Source: Paracoccus contaminans
GTDB taxonomy: Bacteria; Pseudomonadota; Alphaproteobacteria; Rhodobacterales; Rhodobacteraceae
Assembly: GCF_002105555.1 (NCBI RefSeq)
Contig: NZ_CP020612.1
Location: forward strand, 1,232,001-1,296,000
Direction of reading: 5' to 3'
DNA length: 64,000 nucleotides
The notes beneath the pieces are model-generated. The model worked only from the letters and a program-made list of their open reading frames with translations, did not search any database and was not told the DNA's origin. This document shows, one piece after another, positions 55,190-63,597 of the stretch (positions within the stretch are counted from its first letter, which is position 1; every line of letters begins with the position of its first letter). A program made the position numbers and the translations under genes.

Positions 55190-55531
55190 TCAGATGGCCA
55201 TGTCTTCCAGCGACTTGCCAGCGCCGATCTGCTCGCTGACCCAGCGGGGGCGGCGGCCGCGCCCCGACCATGTCATCGACGGCTCGTCGGGGTTGGCGTA
55301 GCGCGCCTCGCCTGTGGCGCGGCCGGCAGCGGCCGCGGCCCGCCGCCCCTTGCCGCCCTTGGCGGTGGTCAGATCGGCCAGGGCAAAGCCATGCTCGCGT
55401 GCGGCCCGTTCAACGGCGGCAAGCGCCTCGCGGCGCTTGCGGTCCTCGAACGAGGCGATGGCACGATCGATCTGCGTGCGAAGCGTGCGCAGATCGTCCA
55501 TGGACATCTCGTCGAGATTGATATCGGGCAA
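55190..55531 (-). CDS. hvrA: H-NS family regulator HvrA
   Basis: A 113-residue H-NS/HvrA-type nucleoid protein. The N-terminal DINLDEMSMDDLRTLRTQIDRAIASFEDRKRREAL forms the oligomerisation coiled coil, and the C-terminal TWSGRGRRPRWV is the DNA-binding core motif. I choose the TTG at 55529-55531, because AGGTGG (55538-55543) lies six bases upstream and the family N-terminus then starts MPDINLDE; an ATG at 55573 has no binding site. In Rhodobacter, HvrA activates photosynthesis genes in low light; it lies downstream of regA as here. Confidence 0.9.
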   Translation of the reverse strand: MPDINLDEMSMDDLRTLRTQIDRAIASFEDRKRREALAAVERAAREHGFALADLTTAKGGKGRRAAAAAGRATGEARYANPDEPSMTWSGRGRRPRWVSEQIGAGKSLEDMAI

Positions 55532-55608
55532 TTTCTGCCACCTCTTGATCGTCTTCAAATGAGTTCTGCCCATAGCAGAATCATTCTGCCATCTGCAACC
55601 CGCCTAAT

Positions 55609-56163
55609 TCAGCGTGGGCCGCGTTTGGCCAGAATGCGCTGCAATGTGCGGCGATGCATGTGCAGCCGCCGCGCCGTTTCGCTGACATTGCGGTCGCATT
55701 GTTCGAAAACACGCTGGATATGTTCCCAACGCACGCGATCGGCCGTCATCGGATTGTCAGGCGGCGGCGGCAAAACCGATTTCTGTTCGACCAGCGCGGT
55801 CATCACCTCGTCGGCATCGGCGGGCTTTGGCAGATAATCGACGGCCCCCATCTTGACCGCCGCGACCGCGGTGGCGATGGCGCCATATCCCGTCAGCACG
55901 ACAATGCGCGCGTCCTGGCGCTGCGAACGCAGCAGATCGACGATGTCCAGCCCGCTGCCATCCTCGAGCCGAAGATCGACCACCGCATAGGCGGGCGGAT
56001 ATTCGGCCAGCGCCCGGCGCGCGGCGGCGACGCTGACGGCGATGCGCGGCACAAAACCCCGCCGTTCCATCGCGCGCGACAGGCGCTGGACGAATACCTC
56101 GTCGTCATCGACCAGCAGCAGGCTGGGATCGCTGCCGATCTGCGCGGAATGGTCCTGGTTCAT
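55609..56163 (-). CDS. regA: Response regulator RegA (PrrA/ActR)
   Basis: A 184-residue two-component response regulator. The receiver domain has LLVDDDEVFVQRL with phosphorylated Asp63 (VVDLRLEDGSGLD), Thr and Lys switch residues in VLTGYGAIATAVAAVKMGAVDYLPKPAD, and the C-terminal Fis-type helix-turn-helix ARRLHMHRRTLQRILAKRG binds DNA. RegA is phosphorylated by RegB under low oxygen and activates photosynthesis, CO2- and N2-fixation and respiratory genes in relatives. It is in the senC-regA-hvrA unit. Confidence 0.97.
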   Translation of the reverse strand: MNQDHSAQIGSDPSLLLVDDDEVFVQRLSRAMERRGFVPRIAVSVAAARRALAEYPPAYAVVDLRLEDGSGLDIVDLLRSQRQDARIVVLTGYGAIATAVAAVKMGAVDYLPKPADADEVMTALVEQKSVLPPPPDNPMTADRVRWEHIQRVFEQCDRNVSETARRLHMHRRTLQRILAKRGPR

Positions 56164-56226
56164 GTCGCCCCGTCCTCAAGCATCGGTCTTGCCGGAATCC
56201 GGCACGGCTGCACGGTTTCCGCAGAT

Positions 56227-56862
56227 TCACGATTTCGCCGCATCCACAAAGCAGGAAACGGTATCGGCCATCTCCTGCGGCGACGTGTCGCGCGAAAAGA
56301 ATTCGACCGTTCCATGGCCGGGCAGGACCAGATAGCTCTGCGTCGTGTGATCGACCAGGTAATCCGACTTGTCGGTTTCATTGTTGAGCTTGAAATAGGC
56401 GCGCCAGGCTTTCGCCACGGCGGCAACGTCGTCGGCCGATCCGGTCAGGCCCAGCAGGCCAGGGTCGATCATGTCGGTGTAATCGCGCATCCGTTCGGGC
56501 GTATCGCGGGCCGGGTCCACCGACATGAAAACGGCCCTTGCATCCGTTCCGCGCGCCCGAAGCAATTCGACGGCTGCCGCATTGCGGGCATTGTCCATCG
56601 GGCACACGTCAGGGCAGAACGTATAGCCGATATAGAACAGGCTCGGCCGGTTAAAGACCTGCGCATCGGTTACCCGCGCGCCGTTTTCGTCGGTCAGGGT
56701 GAACGGGCCGCCCAGCGCCCCCGCGCCGCCCGCCACGGCGGACCGGCGGCACTGCCCGAACGGGTCGGCCGCCGCGCCCGATCGCATCCACATGAATCCC
56801 GTCAGCAGCAGCAGCGCCGTCGCGGCAACCCCCAGGATCAGCAGTCGGCGCTCGGTCGTCAT
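56227..56862 (-). CDS. senC: SCO family copper chaperone (SenC/PrrC)
   Basis: A 211-residue SCO1-type protein with one N-terminal transmembrane anchor (LLILGVAATALLLLTGFMW) and a periplasmic thioredoxin-like domain. The copper ligands are the CPDVC motif and the His in LVDHTTQSYLV. It supplies copper to cytochrome oxidase assembly and modulates RegB signalling in relatives. It starts at 56862 (MTTERR) and lies 63 bases upstream of regA. Divergent regB starts 72 bases away. Confidence 0.94.
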   Translation of the reverse strand: MTTERRLLILGVAATALLLLTGFMWMRSGAAADPFGQCRRSAVAGGAGALGGPFTLTDENGARVTDAQVFNRPSLFYIGYTFCPDVCPMDNARNAAAVELLRARGTDARAVFMSVDPARDTPERMRDYTDMIDPGLLGLTGSADDVAAVAKAWRAYFKLNNETDKSDYLVDHTTQSYLVLPGHGTVEFFSRDTSPQEMADTVSCFVDAAKS

Positions 56863-56934
56863 AGGGCATCCCTTCATTGCGGCGTGCAGATCAGGTGGTT
56901 ATCAATCCGGCAAAGCGCAACGCAAGCCGCCCTG

Positions 56935-58290
56935 ATGCCGCCGGATTCGACCCACAGACCGACCCGCGCGCGTCAGAGGGGCGCGCCCCCCGGCGACCCC
57001 GACGGCGCGGCCGAACCGATCCGGCGCCGGACGCTGGTCACGCTGCGCGGGGTGGCGCTGGCAGGGCAGGCGGCGGCGGGGCTTGGCGCATGGCTGCTGG
57101 GGGCGCGGCTGCCGGTGCTGCCGGTCGCGCTGGTGATCGTGGCGGCGTCGCTGAACCTGGGTCTGGGGCTGCGGCGTCAGCGCATGACGCCGCGCGCGGT
57201 GCAGGTGCAGCTCATTCTCGACACGGTGCAGACCGGGGTTCTGCTGACGCTGACCGGGGGCACGGCAAACCCCTTTGCGCTTTTCGTGCTGGCCCCGCTG
57301 ACGCTGGGGGCGGGGGTTCTGTCGCGGCGCGCCCTTGTCGCCGTGGCGGGGGCTGCGGCCGTGATGATCGTGGCGATGACCGCGCTTGCCGTGCCGCTGG
57401 AGATGCGCGCGGGCAGTATCCTGACGGCCGGAACGGCGCTGGGCGTGGGCCATGTGCTGGCCCTCGCGATCGGAGGGGCCTTCTTCGCCTCCTCCGCTTA
57501 TCGCATTTCGGCTGACCTGGCGGCGACGAAAAATGCCCTCTGGGCGGCGCAGATGGGGCTGGCGCGGGAACAGAGGCTGCAGCATCTGGGCGGCGTCGTC
57601 GCCGCCGCCGCGCATGAGATGGGCACCCCCCTGGCCACGATCAAGCTGGTCGCGGCCGAACTCGCGGATGATCTGTCGGACATCGCGGCCGGGCGGCCGG
57701 GTGTTGCCGAGGATCTGGCCCTGCTGCGCAGCTCGGCCGATCGATGCCGCGAAATCCTGCGCAGCATGGGCGCGGCGGGGAAGGACGACCTGCATCTGCA
57801 TGGCGCCCCCCTGGAAACGGTGCTGGAGGAAGCCGCCGCCCCCCATCGCGACAGGGGCAAGCGCCTCGTCATCACCGATCTGGCCGGCATCATCGTGCGC
57901 CGCGATGCGGGGCTGATCCACGCGCTGCGCAACCTAATCCAGAACGCCGTCGATTTCGCCGCCAGCGCGGTGCGCGTGGACGCGATGCGCGAAGGGGAAC
58001 GGCTGCACGTGACGATCCGCGACGACGGGCCGGGCTTTCCCCCCCATCTGCGCACGCGCCTGGGCGAGCCATACCTGACCACGCGAAGGCCGGTGCCGGG
58101 ACAGGAAGGGCCGGGCTATGAAGGGCTGGGGCTGGGGCTTTTCATCGCCCGCACGCTGATCGAGCGCAGTGGCGGGCAGCTGGCCTTTGCCAACGATCAC
58201 GGCGCGGTCGTTCAGGTGACATGGCCCGTGAGCGCCCTGATCGCCGATGACCGGGCGATCCTGCCACCCAATCCTGCAATCCAGGATTGA
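56935..58290 (+). CDS. regB: Sensor histidine kinase RegB (PrrB/ActS)
   Basis: A 451-residue redox-sensing histidine kinase. The N-terminus has about six membrane helices; the quinone-binding heptapeptide GGTANPF is at residues 108-114. The phosphorylated His is at residue 227 in AAAHEMGTPLATIK, and the redox-active cysteine corresponds to Cys271 in DRCREILRSMGAAGKDD. The ATPase domain includes ALRNLIQNAVDF and DDGPGF. It phosphorylates RegA when the quinone pool is reduced or oxygen is low. It is divergent from the senC-regA-hvrA unit, as in Rhodobacter. The first ~30 residues are a charged cytoplasmic extension. Confidence 0.96.
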   Translation: MPPDSTHRPTRARQRGAPPGDPDGAAEPIRRRTLVTLRGVALAGQAAAGLGAWLLGARLPVLPVALVIVAASLNLGLGLRRQRMTPRAVQVQLILDTVQTGVLLTLTGGTANPFALFVLAPLTLGAGVLSRRALVAVAGAAAVMIVAMTALAVPLEMRAGSILTAGTALGVGHVLALAIGGAFFASSAYRISADLAATKNALWAAQMGLAREQRLQHLGGVVAAAAHEMGTPLATIKLVAAELADDLSDIAAGRPGVAEDLALLRSSADRCREILRSMGAAGKDDLHLHGAPLETVLEEAAAPHRDRGKRLVITDLAGIIVRRDAGLIHALRNLIQNAVDFAASAVRVDAMREGERLHVTIRDDGPGFPPHLRTRLGEPYLTTRRPVPGQEGPGYEGLGLGLFIARTLIERSGGQLAFANDHGAVVQVTWPVSALIADDRAILPPNPAIQD

Positions 58291-58368
58291 AGCGCCGCTG
58301 CCAGGTGTTTAACCTTTTCTTAAAATACCGGGTGTTACCCGGCCTTGTTGGTCGGCACGGACGGATAG

Positions 58369-59982
58369 ATGGTGAACCTCGCCACAGTTGCGATCGCATT
58401 GACGACCGGCACCGCCTCGGCATGCCTTGCGCTTGTCATTGCGCGGCTGGCGCCGGCCCTGCCGCGCGGGGGGCTGTCGCTGCGGGCAGGCACGGCGCCG
58501 CCCGAACCCATCGCCATGCTGTTCCAGGATCGCCGGCTGGTCGATGCGACAGAGGCGGCCCGCGGTTTTCTGGGCGCCCTGCCGGGCGAGAGCGATTGGG
58601 CGCGCCTGTGGGCTTGGCTGGCACAGCGGTTCGAGGCGCCCGGCCTGATCCTGGACCGTGCGGCGGCCGACGGCACCGCGACCATCACGGCGACGGGCGC
58701 GCCTGCCGGGCCGGGCGGGGCCGCGCGTTGCGGCGCCGCGACGCTGCGCCTGCGCGCCGATGACCTTGGGCAGGGGCTGGTGCGGCTTGAAATCGTCGAT
58801 CCGGGGCTGGATTGCAGCGGTGTCACGGTCAACGCCCATTCGCTTGCCGCGATGGAGGACGAGATCGCCGTGCTGCGCGAATCGGTGGACCATGCCCCCG
58901 TCCTGATCTGGCGCGAGGACGGGCAGGGCACCGTCACCTGGGCCAATGCTGCCTATCTGCGCGAGATCGAGGCGCGCGATCCCGAAAATATCTGCTGGCC
59001 GCTGCCCCGCCTGATCGCGCTGCCCGAAGGCGCGAGCGCCGTGCGCCGGGCGGAAATCCGGCTGGACGACCAGCCGCGCTGGTTCGATTGCCATGTGCAG
59101 GCCGCGGACGGGCACCGGACGATCTTTGCCGTGCCCGCAGACGGGGCAGAGCGGGCGGAACGCAACCTGCGCGAGTTTGTCCAGACCCTGACCAAGACCT
59201 TCGCCGATCTGCATATCGGCCTTGCCATCTTCGACCGGGAAAGGCGGCTGCAGCTTTTCAACCCCGCACTGACCGATCTGACAGGGCTGCCGGCAGCCTT
59301 TCTGACGGCGCGTCCGACGCTGTATGCGGTTCTCGATTCGCTGCGCGAGGCGCGCATGATCCCCGAGCCGAAGGACTACGCCAGCTGGCGGCGCAGGATG
59401 GCGACGCTAGAGGCGGGCGCGGCTTCGGGGCATCACGTCGAAACTTGGACATTGCCCGGCGGGCAGACCTACCGCGTGACCGGCCGGCCCCATCCCGGCG
59501 GCGCGATTGCGTTCCTTTTCGAGGACATCTCTGCCGAGGTGGCGCTGACCCGGCGCTTCAAGGCCGAGCTTTCGCTGGGCGCCGAGGTGCTGGACGCGCT
59601 GGAATCGGCCGTGGCGATCTTTGATGCGGATGGCGGGCTGCTCAGCACGAACCGGCTTTTCGATGCGCTATGGGGGGTGGACGCGGCCTCGACCCTGCGC
59701 GGCTTTGACAGGCTGTGGCGGCAGGTGGCCGAGGACAGCCCCGGTTATCGCGCGCTGCGCGCCGCGCTTTCCGCAGGGCGGGTCGATGGGCGGCGCAGCG
59801 GTGCGATCGCCGGCCCCGATCAGGCGCTGCTGTCCTGGCGCGTACGCCCGCTGAGCGGCGGCCGACGGATGGTTCTTTTTGCCCGAACGGTGGCCGGCAC
59901 GGGCGAGCCGATCCGCGGCGATCTGCCGACCGGCCCCTGCGCGGAGGGCGAGACGGAAACGCGGCTGGCCGGGGCCGTATGA
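58369..59982 (+). CDS. PAS-domain membrane sensor-like protein
   Basis: A 537-residue protein with one N-terminal transmembrane segment (TVAIALTTGTASACLALVIA) and at least three PAS-like modules (around residues 45-140, 180-275 and 305-395, plus a fourth partial one near 420-500). Typical PAS sequences include GLAIFDRERRLQLFNPALTDLTGLP and VAIFDADGGLLSTNRLFDALWGV. No histidine kinase, GGDEF or EAL output domain follows, so it is a sensor or scaffold. It lies downstream of regB and its 3' end is followed by a terminator. Its ligand and partner are unknown. Confidence 0.85.
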   Translation: MVNLATVAIALTTGTASACLALVIARLAPALPRGGLSLRAGTAPPEPIAMLFQDRRLVDATEAARGFLGALPGESDWARLWAWLAQRFEAPGLILDRAAADGTATITATGAPAGPGGAARCGAATLRLRADDLGQGLVRLEIVDPGLDCSGVTVNAHSLAAMEDEIAVLRESVDHAPVLIWREDGQGTVTWANAAYLREIEARDPENICWPLPRLIALPEGASAVRRAEIRLDDQPRWFDCHVQAADGHRTIFAVPADGAERAERNLREFVQTLTKTFADLHIGLAIFDRERRLQLFNPALTDLTGLPAAFLTARPTLYAVLDSLREARMIPEPKDYASWRRRMATLEAGAASGHHVETWTLPGGQTYRVTGRPHPGGAIAFLFEDISAEVALTRRFKAELSLGAEVLDALESAVAIFDADGGLLSTNRLFDALWGVDAASTLRGFDRLWRQVAEDSPGYRALRAALSAGRVDGRRSGAIAGPDQALLSWRVRPLSGGRRMVLFARTVAGTGEPIRGDLPTGPCAEGETETRLAGAV

Positions 59983-60079
59983 GGACTGGGCGGGGGCGGG
60001 CTATCAGAACGCCGGAGATGAGGTGCCGCCCGTACGGGCAGGTGATCCGGCAACCGGGGTTGTGGGCGACCTTGATACG

Positions 60080-60110
60080 AAGGGGCGCCCGACAGGGGCG
60101 CCCCTTTCCT
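60080..60110 (+). terminator. Intrinsic terminator of the PAS gene
   Basis: AAGGGGCGCCC (60080-60090) and GGGCGCCCCTT (60096-60106) pair with a five-base loop and are followed by TCCTTG; weak T-run. Confidence 0.8.
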
Positions 60111-60230
60111 TGTCCTTGCCCTGACCCCTGCGCCATCCAAGGCGGGCCTGCCGCGCGGCGGCAGGCGTTGCGGCCTGCGGCGGGACGATGCGGCAGGCTG
60201 CTGGCCCGCCGCGCCGTTTGTCAGCCCCCG

Positions 60231-61229
60231 TCAGCCCGGCGGGCGCAGGCCCAGGCGGCGGCCGAGGGGCGAATGGGCCAGCTCGCCGATCAGGCCGCGG
60301 CGGAACAGCAGCACGCAGACCATGAACACCACGCCCGTGATGACCGTCACCGGAATATCCGATGTCGCCAGCCGCTGTTGCAGCGCGATCACCACGCCCG
60401 ATCCCAGGATCGGGCCCAGCAGGGTTCCGATCCCGCCGATCAGCGTCATCAGGATAACCTCTCCCGACATCTGCCAGGCCACGTCGGTCAGCGTCGCGAA
60501 TTGCAGCACCAGCGCCTTCAGCCCGCCTGCCAGCCCTGACAGGGCCGCCGACATCACAAAGGCGCCCAGCTTGTAATGCGCCACCGAATAGCCCAGCGAG
60601 ATCGCCCGCTGTTCGTTTTCGCGGATCGCCTTGAGGATCATGCCGAAGGGCGAATTGACGAAGCGCCAGATGATCAGCATGCCCAGCAGGAACACCGCCA
60701 GCACGAAGAAATAGATTGCCAGCGGCTGGTTCAGGTCGATGATCCCGAACAGGCGCCCCCGCGGAACCGACTGGATGCCGTCCTCGCCATGGGTGAAGGG
60801 CATCTGCAGGCAGGCGAAGAAGAACATCTGCGACAGCGCCAGCGTGATCATGGCGAAATAGATGCCCTGCCTGCGGATGGCGAGCGCGCCGATCACCAGC
60901 CCCAGCCCGGCCGCTCCCGCTACCCCGATCAGCAGCGCCAGTTCGGGCGCCAGGCCCCATTCCTTGGCCGCATGGGCCGTGAAATAGGCAGCCCCGCCGA
61001 AGAACGCGGCATGGCCGAAGGACAGCAGCCCCGTATAGCCCAGCAGCAGGTTGAACGCCGCAGCAAACAGGCCAAAGCACAGCAGCGTCATCACGAAGAC
61101 CGGATAGACGACGAAGGGCGCCGCGACCAGCGCCGCCAGCGCCAGCACCATCAGCATCAGCTGCGTGCCGCGCCCCATCCGGGGTGCGGCCGCCGGTGCG
61201 CCGGCCGGAATGTCGGACCCTGTGGCCAT
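60231..61229 (-). CDS. livM: Branched-chain amino acid ABC permease LivM-like
   Basis: A 332-residue inner-membrane permease of the Liv family with about ten helices. FNLLLGYTGLLSFGHAAFFGGAAYF is the diagnostic LivM segment and ALRENEQRAISLGYSVAHYKLGAFV (containing the EAA loop) contacts the ATPases. It is last in a five-gene operon (binding protein, livG, livF, livH, livM), 3 bases downstream of livH. The substrate may be branched-chain amino acids or a related compound. Confidence 0.95.
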   Translation of the reverse strand: MATGSDIPAGAPAAAPRMGRGTQLMLMVLALAALVAAPFVVYPVFVMTLLCFGLFAAAFNLLLGYTGLLSFGHAAFFGGAAYFTAHAAKEWGLAPELALLIGVAGAAGLGLVIGALAIRRQGIYFAMITLALSQMFFFACLQMPFTHGEDGIQSVPRGRLFGIIDLNQPLAIYFFVLAVFLLGMLIIWRFVNSPFGMILKAIRENEQRAISLGYSVAHYKLGAFVMSAALSGLAGGLKALVLQFATLTDVAWQMSGEVILMTLIGGIGTLLGPILGSGVVIALQQRLATSDIPVTVITGVVFMVCVLLFRRGLIGELAHSPLGRRLGLRPPG

Positions 61230-61232
61230 GGA

Positions 61233-62120
61233 TCAGCCCTCCTTCCCGAACAGGCCCGCAGGCCGCAGCATCAGGACGATCGCCATGATGACGAAGATGA
61301 CGATGTTGGACGCCTCGGGGTAGAAGACCTTGGTCAGCCCCTCGGCGATGCCCAGCAGATAGCCGGTGACGATGGCGCCCATGATCGACCCCATGCCGCC
61401 CACCACGACCACCGCGAAGACCACGATGATGATGTTCGACCCCATCAGCGGCGAGACCTGATAGATGGGCGCGGCCAGCACCCCGGCCAGCGCCGCCAGC
61501 CCCGCCCCCAGCCCATAGGTCAGCGTCAGCATCAGCGGCACGTTGATGCCGAAGCTCTGCACCAGCGTGGGGTTTTCGGTGGCGGCGCGCAGCGTGGCGC
61601 CAAGGCGCGTGCGCTCGATCAGCGCCCAGACGGCAAGGCAGACCACCAGCGAGGCGGCGATCACCCAGCCGCGATAGAGCGGCAGCACCATGAAGCCCAG
61701 GTTCACCGCCCCCGTCAGCGCCGCCGGCGCGGCATAGGGCTGGCCGGATGCGCCGAAATACCACCGCATCCCCCCTTCCAGCGTCAGCGCGAGGCCGAAG
61801 GTGAACAACAGCCCATACAGCGCATCAAGATTGTAGAGCCGCGAGAGCATCGTGCGTTCCACCAGCACGCCCAGCGCACCCACGACCAAAGGCGCGGCGA
61901 TCAGCGCCCCCCAATAGGGAAGGCCCAGCCATTTCAGCGACAGCAGCGCAACGAAAGCCCCCAGCATGTATTGCGCGCCATGGGCAAAGTTGATGACGCG
62001 CAGCAGGCCGAAGATGATGGCCAGCCCCAGCGAAAGCAGCGCATAGAACGACCCGTTGATCAGGCCGATCAGCAATTGGCCCAGGAAGGCCTGGATCGGG
62101 ATGCCAAAGATCATCGCCAT
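61233..62120 (-). CDS. livH: Branched-chain amino acid ABC permease LivH-like
   Basis: A 295-residue permease with eight to nine helices. LGLAIIFGLLRVINFAHGAQYMLGAF is the LivH hallmark. It forms the translocation pore with LivM. It lies 3 bases downstream of livF. The start may be 62120 or 62114, two codons apart. Confidence 0.95.
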   Translation of the reverse strand: MAMIFGIPIQAFLGQLLIGLINGSFYALLSLGLAIIFGLLRVINFAHGAQYMLGAFVALLSLKWLGLPYWGALIAAPLVVGALGVLVERTMLSRLYNLDALYGLLFTFGLALTLEGGMRWYFGASGQPYAAPAALTGAVNLGFMVLPLYRGWVIAASLVVCLAVWALIERTRLGATLRAATENPTLVQSFGINVPLMLTLTYGLGAGLAALAGVLAAPIYQVSPLMGSNIIIVVFAVVVVGGMGSIMGAIVTGYLLGIAEGLTKVFYPEASNIVIFVIMAIVLMLRPAGLFGKEG

Positions 62121-62123
62121 CTG

Positions 62124-62825
62124 TCAGACCCCCAGCGTTTCGTGCAGCATGGGCATGCGGGCATCCAGTTCATCCACGGGAAATTCGTGCATCATGACGC
62201 CGTGGTCCATGACATAGAAGCGGTCGGCCACGCGCGAGGCGAAGCGGAAGTTCTGTTCCACCAGCACCACCGTCATCCCGCGCGATTTCAGCTCGCGCAG
62301 GACCGCGCCGATGGCGTCGATGATGACCGGGGCCAGCCCCTCGGTCGGCTCGTCCAGCAGAAGGCAGCGCGCGCCGGTGCGCAGGATGCGCGCCATGGCC
62401 AGCATCTGCTGTTCGCCCCCCGACAGCTTGGTGCCGGGCGAATTGCGCCGCTCGCGCAGGTTGGGAAACAGCGAGAAGATCTCGTCCAGCGTCATGCCCC
62501 CCGGGGCCACGACCGGCGGCAGCATGAGGTTCTCGTCCACCGAAAGCGTGGCAAAGATGCCGCGTTCCTCGGGGACAAAGCCCAGGCCGGTGCGCGCCAC
62601 CCGGTGCAGCGGCATCCGCGTCAGGTCGTGGCCGGCAAAGGCGATGGCCCCGTTGCGCTTGCGCACGATCCCCATGATCGCGCGCAGCGTCGTGGTCTTG
62701 CCCATGCCGTTGCGGCCGAGGATGCAGACCGTCTCGCCCTCGTTCACATGCATGGTGATGCCGTGCAGGACGTGGCTTTCCCCGTACCAGGCGTTCAGGT
62801 CGCGGACATCGAGCAGCGCGGTCAT
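62124..62825 (-). CDS. livF: Branched-chain amino acid ABC ATPase LivF-like
   Basis: A 233-residue ABC ATPase. Walker A is GRNGMGKTTTLRAI, the signature is LSGGEQQMLAMARIL and Walker B CLLLDEPTEGL. It pairs with LivG to power the importer. The start overlaps the livG stop by 4 bases, so coupled translation is expected. Confidence 0.96.
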   Translation of the reverse strand: MTALLDVRDLNAWYGESHVLHGITMHVNEGETVCILGRNGMGKTTTLRAIMGIVRKRNGAIAFAGHDLTRMPLHRVARTGLGFVPEERGIFATLSVDENLMLPPVVAPGGMTLDEIFSLFPNLRERRNSPGTKLSGGEQQMLAMARILRTGARCLLLDEPTEGLAPVIIDAIGAVLRELKSRGMTVVLVEQNFRFASRVADRFYVMDHGVMMHEFPVDELDARMPMLHETLGV

Positions 62826-63595
62826 GCCTCGGACCCCATATAGGCGGTGCGCACGCGCGGATCGGACGCAACCGAGGCGTAATCGCCCTGGGCCAGGATC
62901 TCGCCGCGCTGCAGCACGGTGACGTGGTGGCAGATGTCCTCGACCACCGCGAGGTTGTGTTCAACCATCAGCACGGCGCGCGTGCGCGCGACCTCGCGGA
63001 TGATCTCGGCGACGGTGTGGACATCCTCGTGCCCCATGCCGGCCATCGGCTCGTCCAGCAGCAGCACCTTGGGGTCGAGGGCCAGGGTGGTGGCGATTTC
63101 CAGAACCCGCTTGCGGCCATAGGACAGGTCGGCGGCGCGGATGTCGCGCCAGGGGGTCAGCCCCAGATCCGCGATCAGCGCCTCGGCGCGTGGGTTCAGC
63201 GAATCCAGCGACGACAGCGAGCGCCAGAACTGCGTGTGCAGATGCGCGGGACGCTGCAGGGCGACGCGGATGTTTTCCAGCACGGTCAGGTGCGGGAAAA
63301 CAGCCGAAATCTGGAACGAGCGCACCAGCCCCATCCGCGCCACCACGTCGGGGCGCATGCCGGTGATGTCGGTGCCCATCAGCGTGATCGTGCCGCGCGT
63401 GGGCGGCAGGAACTTGGTCAACAGGTTGAACACGGTGGTCTTGCCGGCCCCGTTCGGCCCGATCAGCGCGTGGATCTGCGCATGCCGGACATCCAGATCG
63501 ACATTGTTGACCGCGGTGAAGCCCAGGAAATCCCTTCCGAGGCCGCGGGCGGCAAGCACCACCCGCGGCTCGGCCGTGTCGATGACGGCTTGCAT
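62822..63595 (-). CDS. livG: Branched-chain amino acid ABC ATPase LivG-like
   Basis: A 257-residue ABC ATPase. Walker A is GPNGAGKTTVFNLL, the signature DLSYGRKRVLEIATTL, Walker B VLLLDEPMAGMG and the switch His in VEHNLAVVE. The start at 63595 (MQAVIDTAE) lies 2 bases after the binding-protein stop. It is the second gene of the operon. Confidence 0.96.
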   Translation of the reverse strand: MQAVIDTAEPRVVLAARGLGRDFLGFTAVNNVDLDVRHAQIHALIGPNGAGKTTVFNLLTKFLPPTRGTITLMGTDITGMRPDVVARMGLVRSFQISAVFPHLTVLENIRVALQRPAHLHTQFWRSLSSLDSLNPRAEALIADLGLTPWRDIRAADLSYGRKRVLEIATTLALDPKVLLLDEPMAGMGHEDVHTVAEIIREVARTRAVLMVEHNLAVVEDICHHVTVLQRGEILAQGDYASVASDPRVRTAYMGSEA

Positions 63596-63597
63596 GT

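Noticed and set aside
58327..58345. Short hairpin CCGGGT-GTT-ACCCGG after regB
   Set aside because: The six-base stem has only a weak T-rich tail and lies near the next gene's start, so a terminator is not convincing.
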